60,809 nt of DNA. It comes from Pseudomonadota bacterium. Its GTDB lineage: Bacteria; CALINM01. Shown piece by piece: positions 1-8,331 of the stretch. The position numbers and the translations under genes were made by a program. The stretch's first letter is position 1. The number at the start of each line of letters is the position of its first letter. Under the pieces are notes generated by a model that saw only the letters and a program-made list of their open reading frames with translations, had not been told where the DNA came from and did not search any database. Location: the NCBI GenBank assembly GCA_026418415.1, contig JAOABK010000010.1:1-60809 (forward strand). The letters are read 5' to 3'.

Positions 1-12
1 GAGGTTCGGTTA

Positions 13-681
13 ATGGATCACCAGTTAGATCAGGATATAGAGAGGATAAAAAACCTCATTGTACTTATGGAAGACAATGTAGAAAGAGCCATATTCAATG
101 CCTTTAAATCTTTAATGGAACGAGATGATGCTTTGGCACAAAAGGTATTTGAGTTAGAAAGGGAGATAAACTCATTAGACGTAGAGATCGATGAAGATTG
201 TATAAAGACTATTGCCCTAAGACAGCCTGTAGCAGGGGATTTAAGGTTTATAATAACAGCCATGAAAATAACATCAGATCTGGAAAGAATTGGCGATTTA
301 GCGGTAAACATGGCAGAAAGGGTTATTGAATTAAATGAGGAACCACCGCTAAAGCCCTATATTGATTTACCAAAGGTATTTGAAATAGTCAGGCTTATGG
401 TAAGAGATTCCTTGAGGTCCTTTTTTGAAAAGAATACAGATATAGCCTATAAGGTCATAAAGGAAGATGACAAGGTCGATAAGCTAACAGAACAGATTGG
501 AAATGAACTAACCCTTTTTATGATAAAGGACCCTACAACAATAAACAGAGCCACAAAAATATCATTTCTAACAAAATATTTAGAACGTATAGCTGACCAC
601 GCAGAAAACATTGCAAGGTCAGTAATCTATCTCGTAGAAGGTAAAATCATAAGACATGCCCATCAATCCAAATCCAGTTAG
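13..681 (+). CDS. phoU: Phosphate signalling protein PhoU
   Basis: PhoU is a cytoplasmic helical-bundle protein that links the Pst phosphate transporter to the PhoR kinase and dampens phosphate uptake signalling. The 222-residue length is normal for the family. Both PhoU repeats are visible: each carries the metal-binding signature, seen as DLERIGDLAVNMAE near residue 90 and YLERIADHAENIA near residue 190. The ATG follows a GAGG-like sequence right at the window edge, so upstream pst genes may lie outside the window. A leftward phoB-phoR pair lies about 1.6 kb downstream, which suggests a once tighter pho locus interrupted by the next two entries. Confidence 0.93.
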   Translation: MDHQLDQDIERIKNLIVLMEDNVERAIFNAFKSLMERDDALAQKVFELEREINSLDVEIDEDCIKTIALRQPVAGDLRFIITAMKITSDLERIGDLAVNMAERVIELNEEPPLKPYIDLPKVFEIVRLMVRDSLRSFFEKNTDIAYKVIKEDDKVDKLTEQIGNELTLFMIKDPTTINRATKISFLTKYLERIADHAENIARSVIYLVEGKIIRHAHQSKSS

Positions 682-789
682 TAAGTGAAGGTGGAGAATA
701 AATTATAGGTATGATTATAATAAAATGCTTTCTATCTTTTATTATTGGAGATTCGTTTTAGATTTGAATATTGATTTACAAGAACTCTT

Positions 790-1764
790 TTAAGCTAAGT
801 AATATAAAATAGTTATAATTTTCAAAAATCTGTTTTGTTCTATACTAAAAAAATTATTGTTATATTTAATCTTTAGAATTCCATTAAAAAACAAATTCAA
901 TATATCATAAAGATTAAAAATGAATTTTAGAAAATGTAAAATCATCCATATAAATACATGCCAAAAAAAACCAATAAAACAACAAAAGATAAGTTTTGAA
1001 AAATTAAAATCAGCTTGGCTAATCAAACAACAAAATGTATAAAAAAGGCTGGATATAATAACTCCAATCAAGTTTTCAGAAGTAGATAAATTAAAGTAAG
1101 AGTTGTTTTGATTTCCATTAAATACAATTTTAAATTTACAATTCTCGTTTATAAACTTTTCTAACTTATATAAGTAATATTTCAATATTTTCCATATAAG
1201 AGGGACACTAATTAATAGATAAAATAGTGCCATTTTATTAAAACCCAAAAAACTACTTCCTTCTAATTTCATGGAAAAATAATAAGATGTAACGGTATTT
1301 ATAATAATTAACCAGTGAGATATCCAGTATATAGGTACAAATTGATCAGGAATAAAATATTCAAAATTTAGTTTTATTATTCCTTGCTGGTTTTTATTTT
1401 TGATAAAATTTCCCTCATCTGAGGGATCTTTTATTTTACTATAAAGGTATCCAATATACCTTTTCTCTATTGAAGCTAATTTCGTTTGAACAAATCTATA
1501 TAGGAATGCATGTGATAAAGCGTATTCACAAATTAACCAAAAAATTATATTTCCTGTAAGACAAATAATAAAAAAAATAAATTTATAGTATTTAAAACAC
1601 TCAAAGTTTATTTTATAAATGTTTAAGTATGCAACACCTAAGGTTGATATAGTTACCAGAAAATACCAGATTGCATTACGATAATAATCACTAATTTTGC
1701 TTAAATCAGAAATTAAATTCTTATGATATTCAATAGTAAATGTGTTCTTAGTAGATGGACTCAT
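790..1764 (-). CDS. Hypothetical multi-pass membrane protein (unrecognised)
   Basis: I do not recognise this 324-residue protein. Five or six hydrophobic segments are visible: two near residues 32-50 and 60-82, one or two around residues 145-190, and two near residues 232-252 and 258-285. The rest is rich in Asn, Lys, Ile, Phe and Tyr. The coding sequence is even more AT-rich than its neighbours. No Shine-Dalgarno precedes the ATG. It stands alone between phoU and a 5'-truncated ferredoxin gene, transcribed against both. That position and composition suggest a recently acquired accessory gene, but no transposase, integrase or flanking repeat was seen. Function unknown. Confidence 0.6.
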   Translation of the reverse strand: MSPSTKNTFTIEYHKNLISDLSKISDYYRNAIWYFLVTISTLGVAYLNIYKINFECFKYYKFIFFIICLTGNIIFWLICEYALSHAFLYRFVQTKLASIEKRYIGYLYSKIKDPSDEGNFIKNKNQQGIIKLNFEYFIPDQFVPIYWISHWLIIINTVTSYYFSMKLEGSSFLGFNKMALFYLLISVPLIWKILKYYLYKLEKFINENCKFKIVFNGNQNNSYFNLSTSENLIGVIISSLFYTFCCLISQADFNFSKLIFCCFIGFFWHVFIWMILHFLKFIFNLYDILNLFFNGILKIKYNNNFFSIEQNRFLKIITILYYLA

Positions 1765-1886
1765 TTGTTTGTTGTTAGTTTTAATATATATTTTGAATGT
1801 TTGATCATATTCTTAGCTTTTGGGTTTTTAAATTATATAAATTATATTTTTTATACTTAAGATTGTCAAGTTTGATAAATTTATGA

Positions 1887-2291
1887 AAAATTCGGGTAAA
1901 AATTGGTGTTTTTGGAAGGCATAACTTAGTTATACATCCCAAGTTTGGAACGAGGGTGGTTTTTACTGCCATACTGACAAATATTGATTTGGAGTCAGAT
2001 AAAAAACTTGGATTGGAACTTTGTACCCATTGTGATTTATGCGTAAAAAGTTGTCCTGCAGGTGCACTGAACGAGGAGGGGAAAACAGATGTTATAAAAT
2101 GTATTCGCCACTCTCAGCCCTTTGGCATTGGTGGAAGTATAAAATTTTGGATAAAGTTTATTGATGCTTCAAAGGAAGATCAAAAGAAGATGATAAAAGA
2201 TGTGGAGTTCTGGAAAATGTATCAGGCAGGCTTTATAGGCTTTCAATATTTCTGCTGGAACTGCATGAAATCCTGTCCAGTAGGGTTGTAA
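1887..2291 (+). pseudogene. 5'-truncated QueG-like / 4Fe-4S ferredoxin-type protein remnant
   Basis: This is the C-terminal part of a protein resembling epoxyqueuosine-reductase-like 4Fe-4S proteins. The cluster motif CTHCDLCVKSCP is followed by a C-terminal CWNCMKSCP motif. A GTG at 1956 would allow a 111-residue product. However, family-like sequence (GVFGRHNLVIHPKFGTR) continues upstream in the same frame to about 1905, where there is no ATG, GTG or TTG start, and a stop lies at 1884-1886. Members of this family carry a further N-terminal domain that is missing here. The gene therefore looks broken at its 5' end, possibly by the event that placed the AT-rich membrane gene next to it. A short functional ferredoxin from GTG 1956 cannot be excluded. 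Confidence 0.65.
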
Positions 2292-2324
2292 GTTTAAATG
2301 ACAATCTGTTTATTAAGATTTTAC

Positions 2325-4037
2325 TTATTCATTGGAAACTGGCAAGGTTACTATAAACTTGGCGCCTTTTCCATATTCACTTTCAACAGAAATTTTTCCC
2401 CCATGAAGTTCTACTATATGCTTTACTATTGATAAACCAAGGCCGGTACCACCTAATTGCCTTGATCGCGATTTATCAATAACAAAAAATCTTTGAAAGA
2501 TTCTATCTTGATACTCTTTTGGTATGCCGGGGCCATTATCTTTTATAGAAAAAATAAGACTTTCATATTTTTTTTGTGCTTCTATTTCTATATCGCCATT
2601 TTGAGGTGTAAATTTTATCGCATTAGAGATTAAATTAATTAGTGCCTGAAAAATTAGAAAACTGTCCCCATAGTATTTCAGATTTTCTTCCAATTTAGTT
2701 TGAACTTTTATATTTTTATTTAAAATTTCGGTATTAAAGATGTCTAAGGCACTTAAAATTATGCCGGCAAAATCGAAGGTTTCTTTTTCTATAGGTACTT
2801 TTGCATCTAATCTTGATAAAAGTAATACATCAGAAACCAGATTTGATAGCCTATCTATATGTCTCTTTAATATCTTTACAATTGGTTTTTTGCTTTCTTC
2901 TATTTCCTCTTCTAAAGTTTCAATATATCCTTTAAGTACTGTAATTGGTGTTTTGAGCTCATGGGAAACGTTAGCAGTAAAGTCAGCCTTCATTTTCTCT
3001 GTCTTTTTTATCTCAGTGATATCTATGAAAGATAATAATATTAGAGTGTGATTCTGGTACGATACTTTATTGCCAAAAATTGAGAAAAATTTTTCCTTCC
3101 ATTGTATTTCAATATTAACATTAGTAAATTCTTTGTCTAACAATTTTATTGCATTATAAAAATTTTCATCTCTAATAAGGTTTGCAAGTTGTTCAACGTT
3201 TCTTACATTAGGGAAAGACTCTCTAAAAAATCTATTCTCTACTAACATCTCTTTATTTTCATGGGCTATAACTACTGGGAAAGGGAGATTTTCTAATATG
3301 TTTGATAAAAGCTCTTTCTGGCTCTTTATATCTTCTGTCAATGTTTTTATTGAGTATGCTAAAATTTTTACATTTTTAGCGATTGGATAAAGTACGTCAT
3401 TTCTTTCTATATTGATTGAAGCATCAAAATCACCTTTACTAATTTGTGCAATTGCTGATTGAAGAGAATCCATTTTCTTGGCAAAGTTTCTGAAATAAAA
3501 GAAAGCAAGACTAAAGATTATAAGAAATAGTCCAGAAGAAGTGATAACAAAACTATTCTTATAGGGTCTTATAAAGTGGAATAAATCAGAAATCTCACCA
3601 GAGGTTCTAAAAATATAAGTTTTATTATTTAAAGTTATTTTTTTTGAATAGTAAAGCATTTTTGTTCCAAGAGTGTTACTAAGCCTTATAGAAGTTCCTT
3701 CGCCGTCTTTCAAACTTTTTGCGACCTCTTCTCTATTCAGATGGTTTTCCATTGTTTTAGGGTCTGAATGGGAATCAAAAATAATCTCACCACTATCTTT
3801 GATTATAGTTATTCTTATGCTGTTAATCTGAGCGAGGTCTTTAAGTAAATTATGTTTTTCTTTATCCTCGATAGAGCCGATTATGTTTATTATTCGTTTA
3901 GTGATATCTTTAAGTCTATTTAATGATGATTTTAAATATATTTTTTCAATAAAAAATGAGGATATAAAAATTGCAAATATTATTCCTATGAAAAATAGTA
4001 TGTATACTTTTAAGAAATGCTTATATATATTTTTCAT
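2325..4037 (-). CDS. phoR: PhoR-like sensor histidine kinase
   Basis: This is a membrane sensor kinase of 570 residues that would phosphorylate the PhoB-like regulator encoded just upstream. Visible parts: TM1 about residues 11-30, a periplasmic domain to about 160, TM2 about 162-182, a HAMP linker, and a PAS-like region about 243-340. The HisKA motif FTANVSHELKTP has phospho-acceptor H359. ATPase boxes follow: N472 in LINLISNAIKFTP, D500 in IKDNGPGIP and the GGTGLGLSIVKH glycine box. The start overlaps the phoB stop by 4 bases, so the two are translationally coupled. The PhoR name rests on the architecture and on phoU nearby; a ResE- or PhoQ-like role is the alternative. Confidence 0.85.
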   Translation of the reverse strand: MKNIYKHFLKVYILFFIGIIFAIFISSFFIEKIYLKSSLNRLKDITKRIINIIGSIEDKEKHNLLKDLAQINSIRITIIKDSGEIIFDSHSDPKTMENHLNREEVAKSLKDGEGTSIRLSNTLGTKMLYYSKKITLNNKTYIFRTSGEISDLFHFIRPYKNSFVITSSGLFLIIFSLAFFYFRNFAKKMDSLQSAIAQISKGDFDASINIERNDVLYPIAKNVKILAYSIKTLTEDIKSQKELLSNILENLPFPVVIAHENKEMLVENRFFRESFPNVRNVEQLANLIRDENFYNAIKLLDKEFTNVNIEIQWKEKFFSIFGNKVSYQNHTLILLSFIDITEIKKTEKMKADFTANVSHELKTPITVLKGYIETLEEEIEESKKPIVKILKRHIDRLSNLVSDVLLLSRLDAKVPIEKETFDFAGIILSALDIFNTEILNKNIKVQTKLEENLKYYGDSFLIFQALINLISNAIKFTPQNGDIEIEAQKKYESLIFSIKDNGPGIPKEYQDRIFQRFFVIDKSRSRQLGGTGLGLSIVKHIVELHGGKISVESEYGKGAKFIVTLPVSNE

Positions 4038-4714
4038 TCTTCTGTATCAAAAACATAGCCAATACCACGCACTGTTTTTAAGTACTTGCCGTAAGGACCT
4101 AACTTATCTCTAAGTCTTTTGATATGTACATCAATAGTTCTATCGACGACAAATTTTTCATTGCCCCATAATTTGTCTAATAGTTCTTCACGGGTGAAAA
4201 CTTTTCCTCTATTTTCTATAAGAGCTTTTAGTATATAAAATTCTGTTTTTGTAACATCTACCTTTGAGTTGTCAATATATAAACTAAAGCTATCTAAATC
4301 GAGGGTTATACCTTTAAGGTTAATTGTTTTTGAAGAATTAGAAGATGGTTTAGTTCTTCTTAATACCGCCTTTACTCTTGCCACTAACTCTCTTACACTA
4401 AAAGGCTTTGTTATATAATCATCTGCTCCTAATTCTAATCCAAGTACTTTATCTCCTTCCATATCTCTTGCTGTTAATATTATTACTGGAATATTTGATT
4501 TTTCAGGTGTATTCTTGATAAGTCTTAAAATCTCAAGACCATTCATGCCTGGAAGCATGAGATCAAGAATTAGGAGTTCGAAATTTTCTTTCTTAAATTT
4601 ATTTACAAATTCCTCGGGGGTCAAAAAATATTCAGCAAAAAAACCTTCTCTTTCAAGGTTATGTTTAATTAGTGTGGCTATATCCTCTTCGTCTTCTAAT
4701 ATAAAAATTTTCAT
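4034..4714 (-). CDS. phoB: PhoB-like OmpR-family response regulator
   Basis: This is a two-domain transcription factor of 226 residues. The receiver domain shows acidic residues E7/D8/E9, phospho-acceptor D51 in LLILDLMLPGMNG, T81 and K103 (ITKPFS). A winged-helix DNA-binding domain fills residues about 130-224 and ends in the usual TVRGIGYVFD hairpin. It would be phosphorylated by the kinase encoded downstream. It overlaps both neighbours by 4 bases, forming a lapA-phoB-phoR operon. A role in phosphate starvation is inferred from family and from nearby phoU. I could not see a convincing Pho box in front of the operon. Confidence 0.87.
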   Translation of the reverse strand: MKIFILEDEEDIATLIKHNLEREGFFAEYFLTPEEFVNKFKKENFELLILDLMLPGMNGLEILRLIKNTPEKSNIPVIILTARDMEGDKVLGLELGADDYITKPFSVRELVARVKAVLRRTKPSSNSSKTINLKGITLDLDSFSLYIDNSKVDVTKTEFYILKALIENRGKVFTREELLDKLWGNEKFVVDRTIDVHIKRLRDKLGPYGKYLKTVRGIGYVFDTEE

Positions 4715-4968
4715 AAGGGGTTATTGAGGTCTTTTGCTTGACTGCTTAGTTTTTGTTTTAGGTCTGAAATAGTAAGATTTTTTCTGATTAATGTAGGTAT
4801 AACGTATAAAAAGCCACTTAAGACGCCTAAGAGATAGCAAAGAATTATTACAAGAGCAAGAGAACCATCAAAGGTCTTATTAAAAAGAGTCACAGTTACA
4901 ATAGTGGAATTTTGAATAGCAAATACAACAACGATTATTGATATTAGCAATAATATTATAAGCTTCAC
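4711..4968 (-). CDS. lapA: LapA-domain (DUF1049) small membrane protein
   Basis: This 85-residue protein has two hydrophobic segments (residues about 2-20 and 35-60). The motif FAIQNSTIVTVTLFN after TM1 is typical of the LapA/DUF1049 family, whose E. coli member helps assemble LPS-regulating complexes. The C-terminus is a short charged helix. It is the first gene of the operon with phoB and phoR and overlaps phoB by 4 bases, an unusual partner for a phosphate two-component system. The start is GTG with no Shine-Dalgarno, and the predicted transcription start falls on the start codon itself. Confidence 0.75.
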   Translation of the reverse strand: MKLIILLLISIIVVVFAIQNSTIVTVTLFNKTFDGSLALVIILCYLLGVLSGFLYVIPTLIRKNLTISDLKQKLSSQAKDLNNPL

Positions 4969-4974
4969 AAAAAA

Positions 4975-5003
4975 ATTTTAACAGCAAAGGTTAATATTGT
5001 CAA
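4975..5003 (-). promoter_or_regulatory. Sigma-70 promoter of lapA-phoB-phoR; predicts a leaderless mRNA
   Basis: Reading leftward, TTGACA (4998-5003) and TAAAAT (4975-4980) are separated by exactly 17 bases. Six bases lie between the -10 element and the GTG start at 4968, so +1 should be the G of GTG. No ribosome-binding site exists upstream. Confidence 0.7.
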
Positions 5004-5031
5004 TAAACAAGAAACTTTTTAATAGGAATTA

Positions 5032-5060
5032 TTGACAAAGAGTAAATTCTAAAATACTAT
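5032..5060 (+). promoter_or_regulatory. Sigma-70 promoter of the pilus/secretion operon
   Basis: TTGACA (5032-5037) and TACTAT (5055-5060) are 17 bases apart. Transcription should begin near 5067 and give a leader of about 70 bases with a GGGAGGG ribosome site before the ATG at 5139. It is back-to-back with the lapA promoter. Confidence 0.65.
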
Positions 5061-5138
5061 TTAATTAAAAAAAATTTAATCAAGCCTAAAGTTTTTATTT
5101 TTTTGTACGATAAAATAAAAAAAGCAAGGGAGGGTATT

Positions 5139-5678
5139 ATGAGAATCAGGGAAGAAAAAGGATTTACTTTGATCGAAGTGATTGTAGTTGCTGCAATTAT
5201 TGCAGTCCTGGCAGGTATCATTGTACCATTAGTTTTCAAAGAGGTTGATGAGTCTAAAATTAGCAAGGCAAAGGCAGATTTAAAAACTATCCAAACCGCC
5301 ATTATGATGTTCTATAAGGATAATCAAAAATGGCCTAAATATGAAAATGATGGTGGAACATTGGTTGAGAGTGTGACACTGCTTAGAACGGATGGTGGTC
5401 TTCCCAATGATATTGATGCTTATTTTGATACCACTCTTATAAAAATGTTAAAGAATCACTTAATCGAGAATGGTGTAGGATATGATTCAAGATGGAAAGG
5501 CCCCTACATAAATGAGGCTAATCCAGATCCTTGGGGAAATTCTTATATAATTGATGTTGCTTCTTTGGGAACTCCTAATCCAGTATGGATTTTATCAGCG
5601 GGACCAAATGGCAAAGTAGAGACTCCTAGAAATGCCCAGTCCGTGCAAGGTGATGATATTGGTATTCGTTTACAGTAA
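5139..5678 (+). CDS. gspG: GspG-like major pseudopilin
   Basis: This is a 179-residue pseudopilin that would polymerise into a periplasmic filament after leader cleavage. The leader MRIREEKG is followed by FTLIEV, with the conserved Glu at position +5 of the mature protein, and then a hydrophobic N-terminal helix. The C-terminal half has PDPWGNSY and a SAGPNGKVETP...GDDIG region, matching the calcium-binding end of GspG. I chose the ATG at 5139 because GGGAGGG lies just upstream; the in-frame TTG at 5103 has no ribosome site and would lengthen the leader. It is the first gene of an eight-gene operon, 2 bases ahead of the ATPase gene. No prepilin peptidase gene is present in the window. Confidence 0.85.
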   Translation: MRIREEKGFTLIEVIVVAAIIAVLAGIIVPLVFKEVDESKISKAKADLKTIQTAIMMFYKDNQKWPKYENDGGTLVESVTLLRTDGGLPNDIDAYFDTTLIKMLKNHLIENGVGYDSRWKGPYINEANPDPWGNSYIIDVASLGTPNPVWILSAGPNGKVETPRNAQSVQGDDIGIRLQ

Positions 5679-5680
5679 AG

Positions 5681-7132
5681 ATGGCAAGAAAAAGGATTGG
5701 TGAGCTGCTTTTAGAAGCAGGTCTCATAACTAAAGAGCAGTTAGAGATAGCTTTAAAAGAACAAAAAAGAACTGGAGAGTTGCTTGGTTCGATATTATAT
5801 TCTTTAGGTTTCATATCACTAAAGGACTTGTACCAAGCACTCTCAGTTTCTCATGTAGATGCAGAAGAAAAAAAAGATTTCGATGTAGTGTCTGATATCC
5901 CAGAAGACATAGAACATTTAGTTAAACAAAGTCGAGAGAGTCTTTCTGGTGATAGGGCATTAAAACATGATGTACAGGCAACTTTACCACCTTTAATAAG
6001 ACTTGTTGAAAGAATAATTAATAATGGGATTGTAAAAGGAGCGACTGATGTGCATGTTGGGCCTGATATGAAAGGTGTTAGAGTAAGGTATAGGATTGAT
6101 GGACAGCTTCAGCATGGTATGCATCTTCCTATGGATTTATTGGGTCCTATTATTTCAAGAATTAAGATCATGGGTGGAATGAATATCGCTGAAACAAGAG
6201 TCCCTCAAGATGGTGGTACCGAGTTTATATATAGAGACAGGAAGCTTGATTTAAGAATTTCAACTTATCCAGTTTTAGGTGGAGAGAATGCAGTATTAAG
6301 AATTCTTGATAAGAGTCAAGTAAAAATTGGTTTAGAAAATTTAGGTTTTTTCCCAGATGATGCACAGTGGTTAGCAAAGATAGTTAGAGCACCTTATGGT
6401 ATGGTTATTGTTACAGGACCTACTGGTTCTGGAAAAACAACCACTTTATACTCATGTCTTTCCATTGTTAATTCAGTTAGCAAGAATATTTTTACAATTG
6501 AAGATCCAATTGAGTATCAGATGCCACTTGTTAGGCAATCTCAAGTGAATGTTAAAGCGGGTCTAACTTTTGCAACTGGTCTTAGGTCTATATTGAGGCA
6601 GGATCCAGATATAATTCTTGTTGGTGAGATAAGGGATATTGAAACTGCAGAATTAGCCTTAAGAGCTGCATTAACAGGACATCTTGTGTTTACAACATTG
6701 CATACGAATGATGCTATATCAAGTACACTAAGGTTAGTCGATATGGGTATAGAGCCATTTATTATTTCATCAACTTTAAATGCCATAGTTGCTCAAAGGT
6801 TGGTTAGGGTTCTATGTGAATACTGTAAAATGCCAATTTCAAAGGATAATCCTATTTATGAAAGGTTAGAAACAAATAAAACTCTATATACATCAAATGG
6901 TTGTACTCATTGTAATGAAACTGGGTATAAGGGAAGAACGGTAATTTATGAAATATTAGAAATAGATGATGAGATTAGAAAGTTAATAAATAAAAAAGCA
7001 GATCTAAACGAAATTAGAGAATATGCCTTTTCAAAGGGTTTTAAAGAGATGTTTAGTATCGGGTTAGAGAAGGTAAAACAAGGAATAACAACTTATGAAG
7101 AAGTTGCGAGTGTAACAAGAGCGGGTAACTGA
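5681..7132 (+). CDS. pilB: PilB/GspE-family assembly ATPase
   Basis: This is the cytoplasmic hexameric ATPase that powers pilin or pseudopilin assembly. The N-terminal region (residues about 5-55) is a MshEN/GspE-N-like fold with repeated GELLLEAGLIT / GSILYSLGFIS segments. The NTPase core has Walker A GPTGSGKT (residues 246-253), Walker B ILVGEIRD near 316, and the HIS-box THLTLHT-type region (TTLHTND). A zinc-binding CEYC...CTHC pair follows near residues 385-415. At 483 residues it is shorter than typical PilB (about 560), because the N-terminal part is reduced. Its stop overlaps the platform-protein start by one base. Confidence 0.92.
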   Translation: MARKRIGELLLEAGLITKEQLEIALKEQKRTGELLGSILYSLGFISLKDLYQALSVSHVDAEEKKDFDVVSDIPEDIEHLVKQSRESLSGDRALKHDVQATLPPLIRLVERIINNGIVKGATDVHVGPDMKGVRVRYRIDGQLQHGMHLPMDLLGPIISRIKIMGGMNIAETRVPQDGGTEFIYRDRKLDLRISTYPVLGGENAVLRILDKSQVKIGLENLGFFPDDAQWLAKIVRAPYGMVIVTGPTGSGKTTTLYSCLSIVNSVSKNIFTIEDPIEYQMPLVRQSQVNVKAGLTFATGLRSILRQDPDIILVGEIRDIETAELALRAALTGHLVFTTLHTNDAISSTLRLVDMGIEPFIISSTLNAIVAQRLVRVLCEYCKMPISKDNPIYERLETNKTLYTSNGCTHCNETGYKGRTVIYEILEIDDEIRKLINKKADLNEIREYAFSKGFKEMFSIGLEKVKQGITTYEEVASVTRAGN

Positions 7133-8331
7133 TGGCAAAGTATAGGTATAAAGCTGTTGATAAAACATCTTCTACTTTTGAAGGGGTGATTACTGCAAAA
7201 AATGAGAATGAAATTCAAAATGTTTTAAGAGAACAGGGATTATTATTAGTCGATATTAAAAAAGTTAATAATATTGATTTTTTTGGCATCAAAAGAATTA
7301 GATTAGAACATCTTTTTGAGTTTACTTATTACTTACAACTTTTCTTTACATCAGGACTATCATTAGTTACTGGTTTGCTAAGTCTTTCGAATCAAAAAAA
7401 TAAATATATCTCTTATATGTCAGAAATTGTTTATAAAGATGTATGTTCAGGGTTGTCACTTTCTTCTTCAATGGAAAAACATAAGGAAATTTTTCCAGAA
7501 TTTTATATGCAGATGATAAAGGCTGGTGAGAAGGCTGGAAATTTGGATAAAGTTTTTAATGATTTAATGGATTATATAAACTGGCAAATTGATTTAAAAA
7601 AAACTATTAGAAATGCACTCTTCTATCCAATTATGATTTTAACAGCGGTAATGGGCTTAATAGCTGTTCTTTTTGTGTTTGTGGTACCAAAACTTCAAAA
7701 GGTTCTTATATCTCTGAATGTTGAATTGCCACTTCCTACGAAGATAGTTATGGGTTTAGGAACATTTTTTAAAAGTTATTTTCTAATTTTCTGTATTATA
7801 TTGTTTTTTTTGTTTGTCTTACTAAAGGGCTTTTCGAAAACAAAAGAAGGCAAATTTATAATTGATGCAATTTTAGTTAAAATCCCTTTGATTTCTGAAT
7901 TTGTAAAGAAGATTAATTATTCAAGGTATTTCAAAACAGTTTCAACTCTATTTTCATCAGGTTTAAATGTAGAGCAAACATTTAATACTTCAGCAAGTGT
8001 GGTAACTAATTCCTTTATTTCTGAAAAAATGCATGAGATAACAGATAGTATTTTAAGAGGAGAGACAATCTCTAAAGCTATGATGAGAACAGGCATTTTC
8101 CCCGATTTTGTTTTGCAAATGGTTTCGGTAGGTGAAAAAACAGGGAATTTTGAAGATGTATCTAAAAAAATTTCAGAAGTGTTCGATAAGGAAGTTAAGG
8201 ATAGCGTGAAAAAAATTTTTGCTTTTATTGAACCAATAATAATTATGTTGCTTGGTGTTGTAGTCTTAATGGTAATGTTATCAGTGTTTTTGCCAATTTA
8301 TAAAATGTTAGGTGGAATAAGGGGAAGATGA
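7132..8331 (+). CDS. pilC: PilC/GspF-family inner-membrane platform protein
   Basis: This polytopic protein (399 residues) couples the assembly ATPase to filament extrusion. It shows the family layout: N-terminal YRYKAVDKT start, a first helical T2SSF domain, TM segments around residues 165-190 and 212-235, a second T2SSF repeat (with GEKTGNFEDVSKKIS mirroring GEKAGNLDKVFNDLM), and a final TM around 365-390. It overlaps the ATPase gene by one base and the next pseudopilin gene by four, so translation is coupled. Confidence 0.92.
   Translation: MAKYRYKAVDKTSSTFEGVITAKNENEIQNVLREQGLLLVDIKKVNNIDFFGIKRIRLEHLFEFTYYLQLFFTSGLSLVTGLLSLSNQKNKYISYMSEIVYKDVCSGLSLSSSMEKHKEIFPEFYMQMIKAGEKAGNLDKVFNDLMDYINWQIDLKKTIRNALFYPIMILTAVMGLIAVLFVFVVPKLQKVLISLNVELPLPTKIVMGLGTFFKSYFLIFCIILFFLFVLLKGFSKTKEGKFIIDAILVKIPLISEFVKKINYSRYFKTVSTLFSSGLNVEQTFNTSASVVTNSFISEKMHEITDSILRGETISKAMMRTGIFPDFVLQMVSVGEKTGNFEDVSKKISEVFDKEVKDSVKKIFAFIEPIIIMLLGVVVLMVMLSVFLPIYKMLGGIRGR

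Noticed and set aside
1765-1886. Attachment site or IS end next to the orphan membrane gene
   Set aside because: No inverted repeats, target-site duplication or tRNA end was found; only AT-rich DNA.
4969-5031. Pho box upstream of lapA-phoB-phoR
   Set aside because: No pair of CTGTCAT-like or TTAACA-like direct repeats with proper spacing is visible; the conserved bases belong to the -35/-10.
5626-5814. Small reverse ORFs inside coding genes, e.g. within the assembly ATPase
   Set aside because: They lie antisense to strongly conserved genes, lack ribosome sites and show no family motif.
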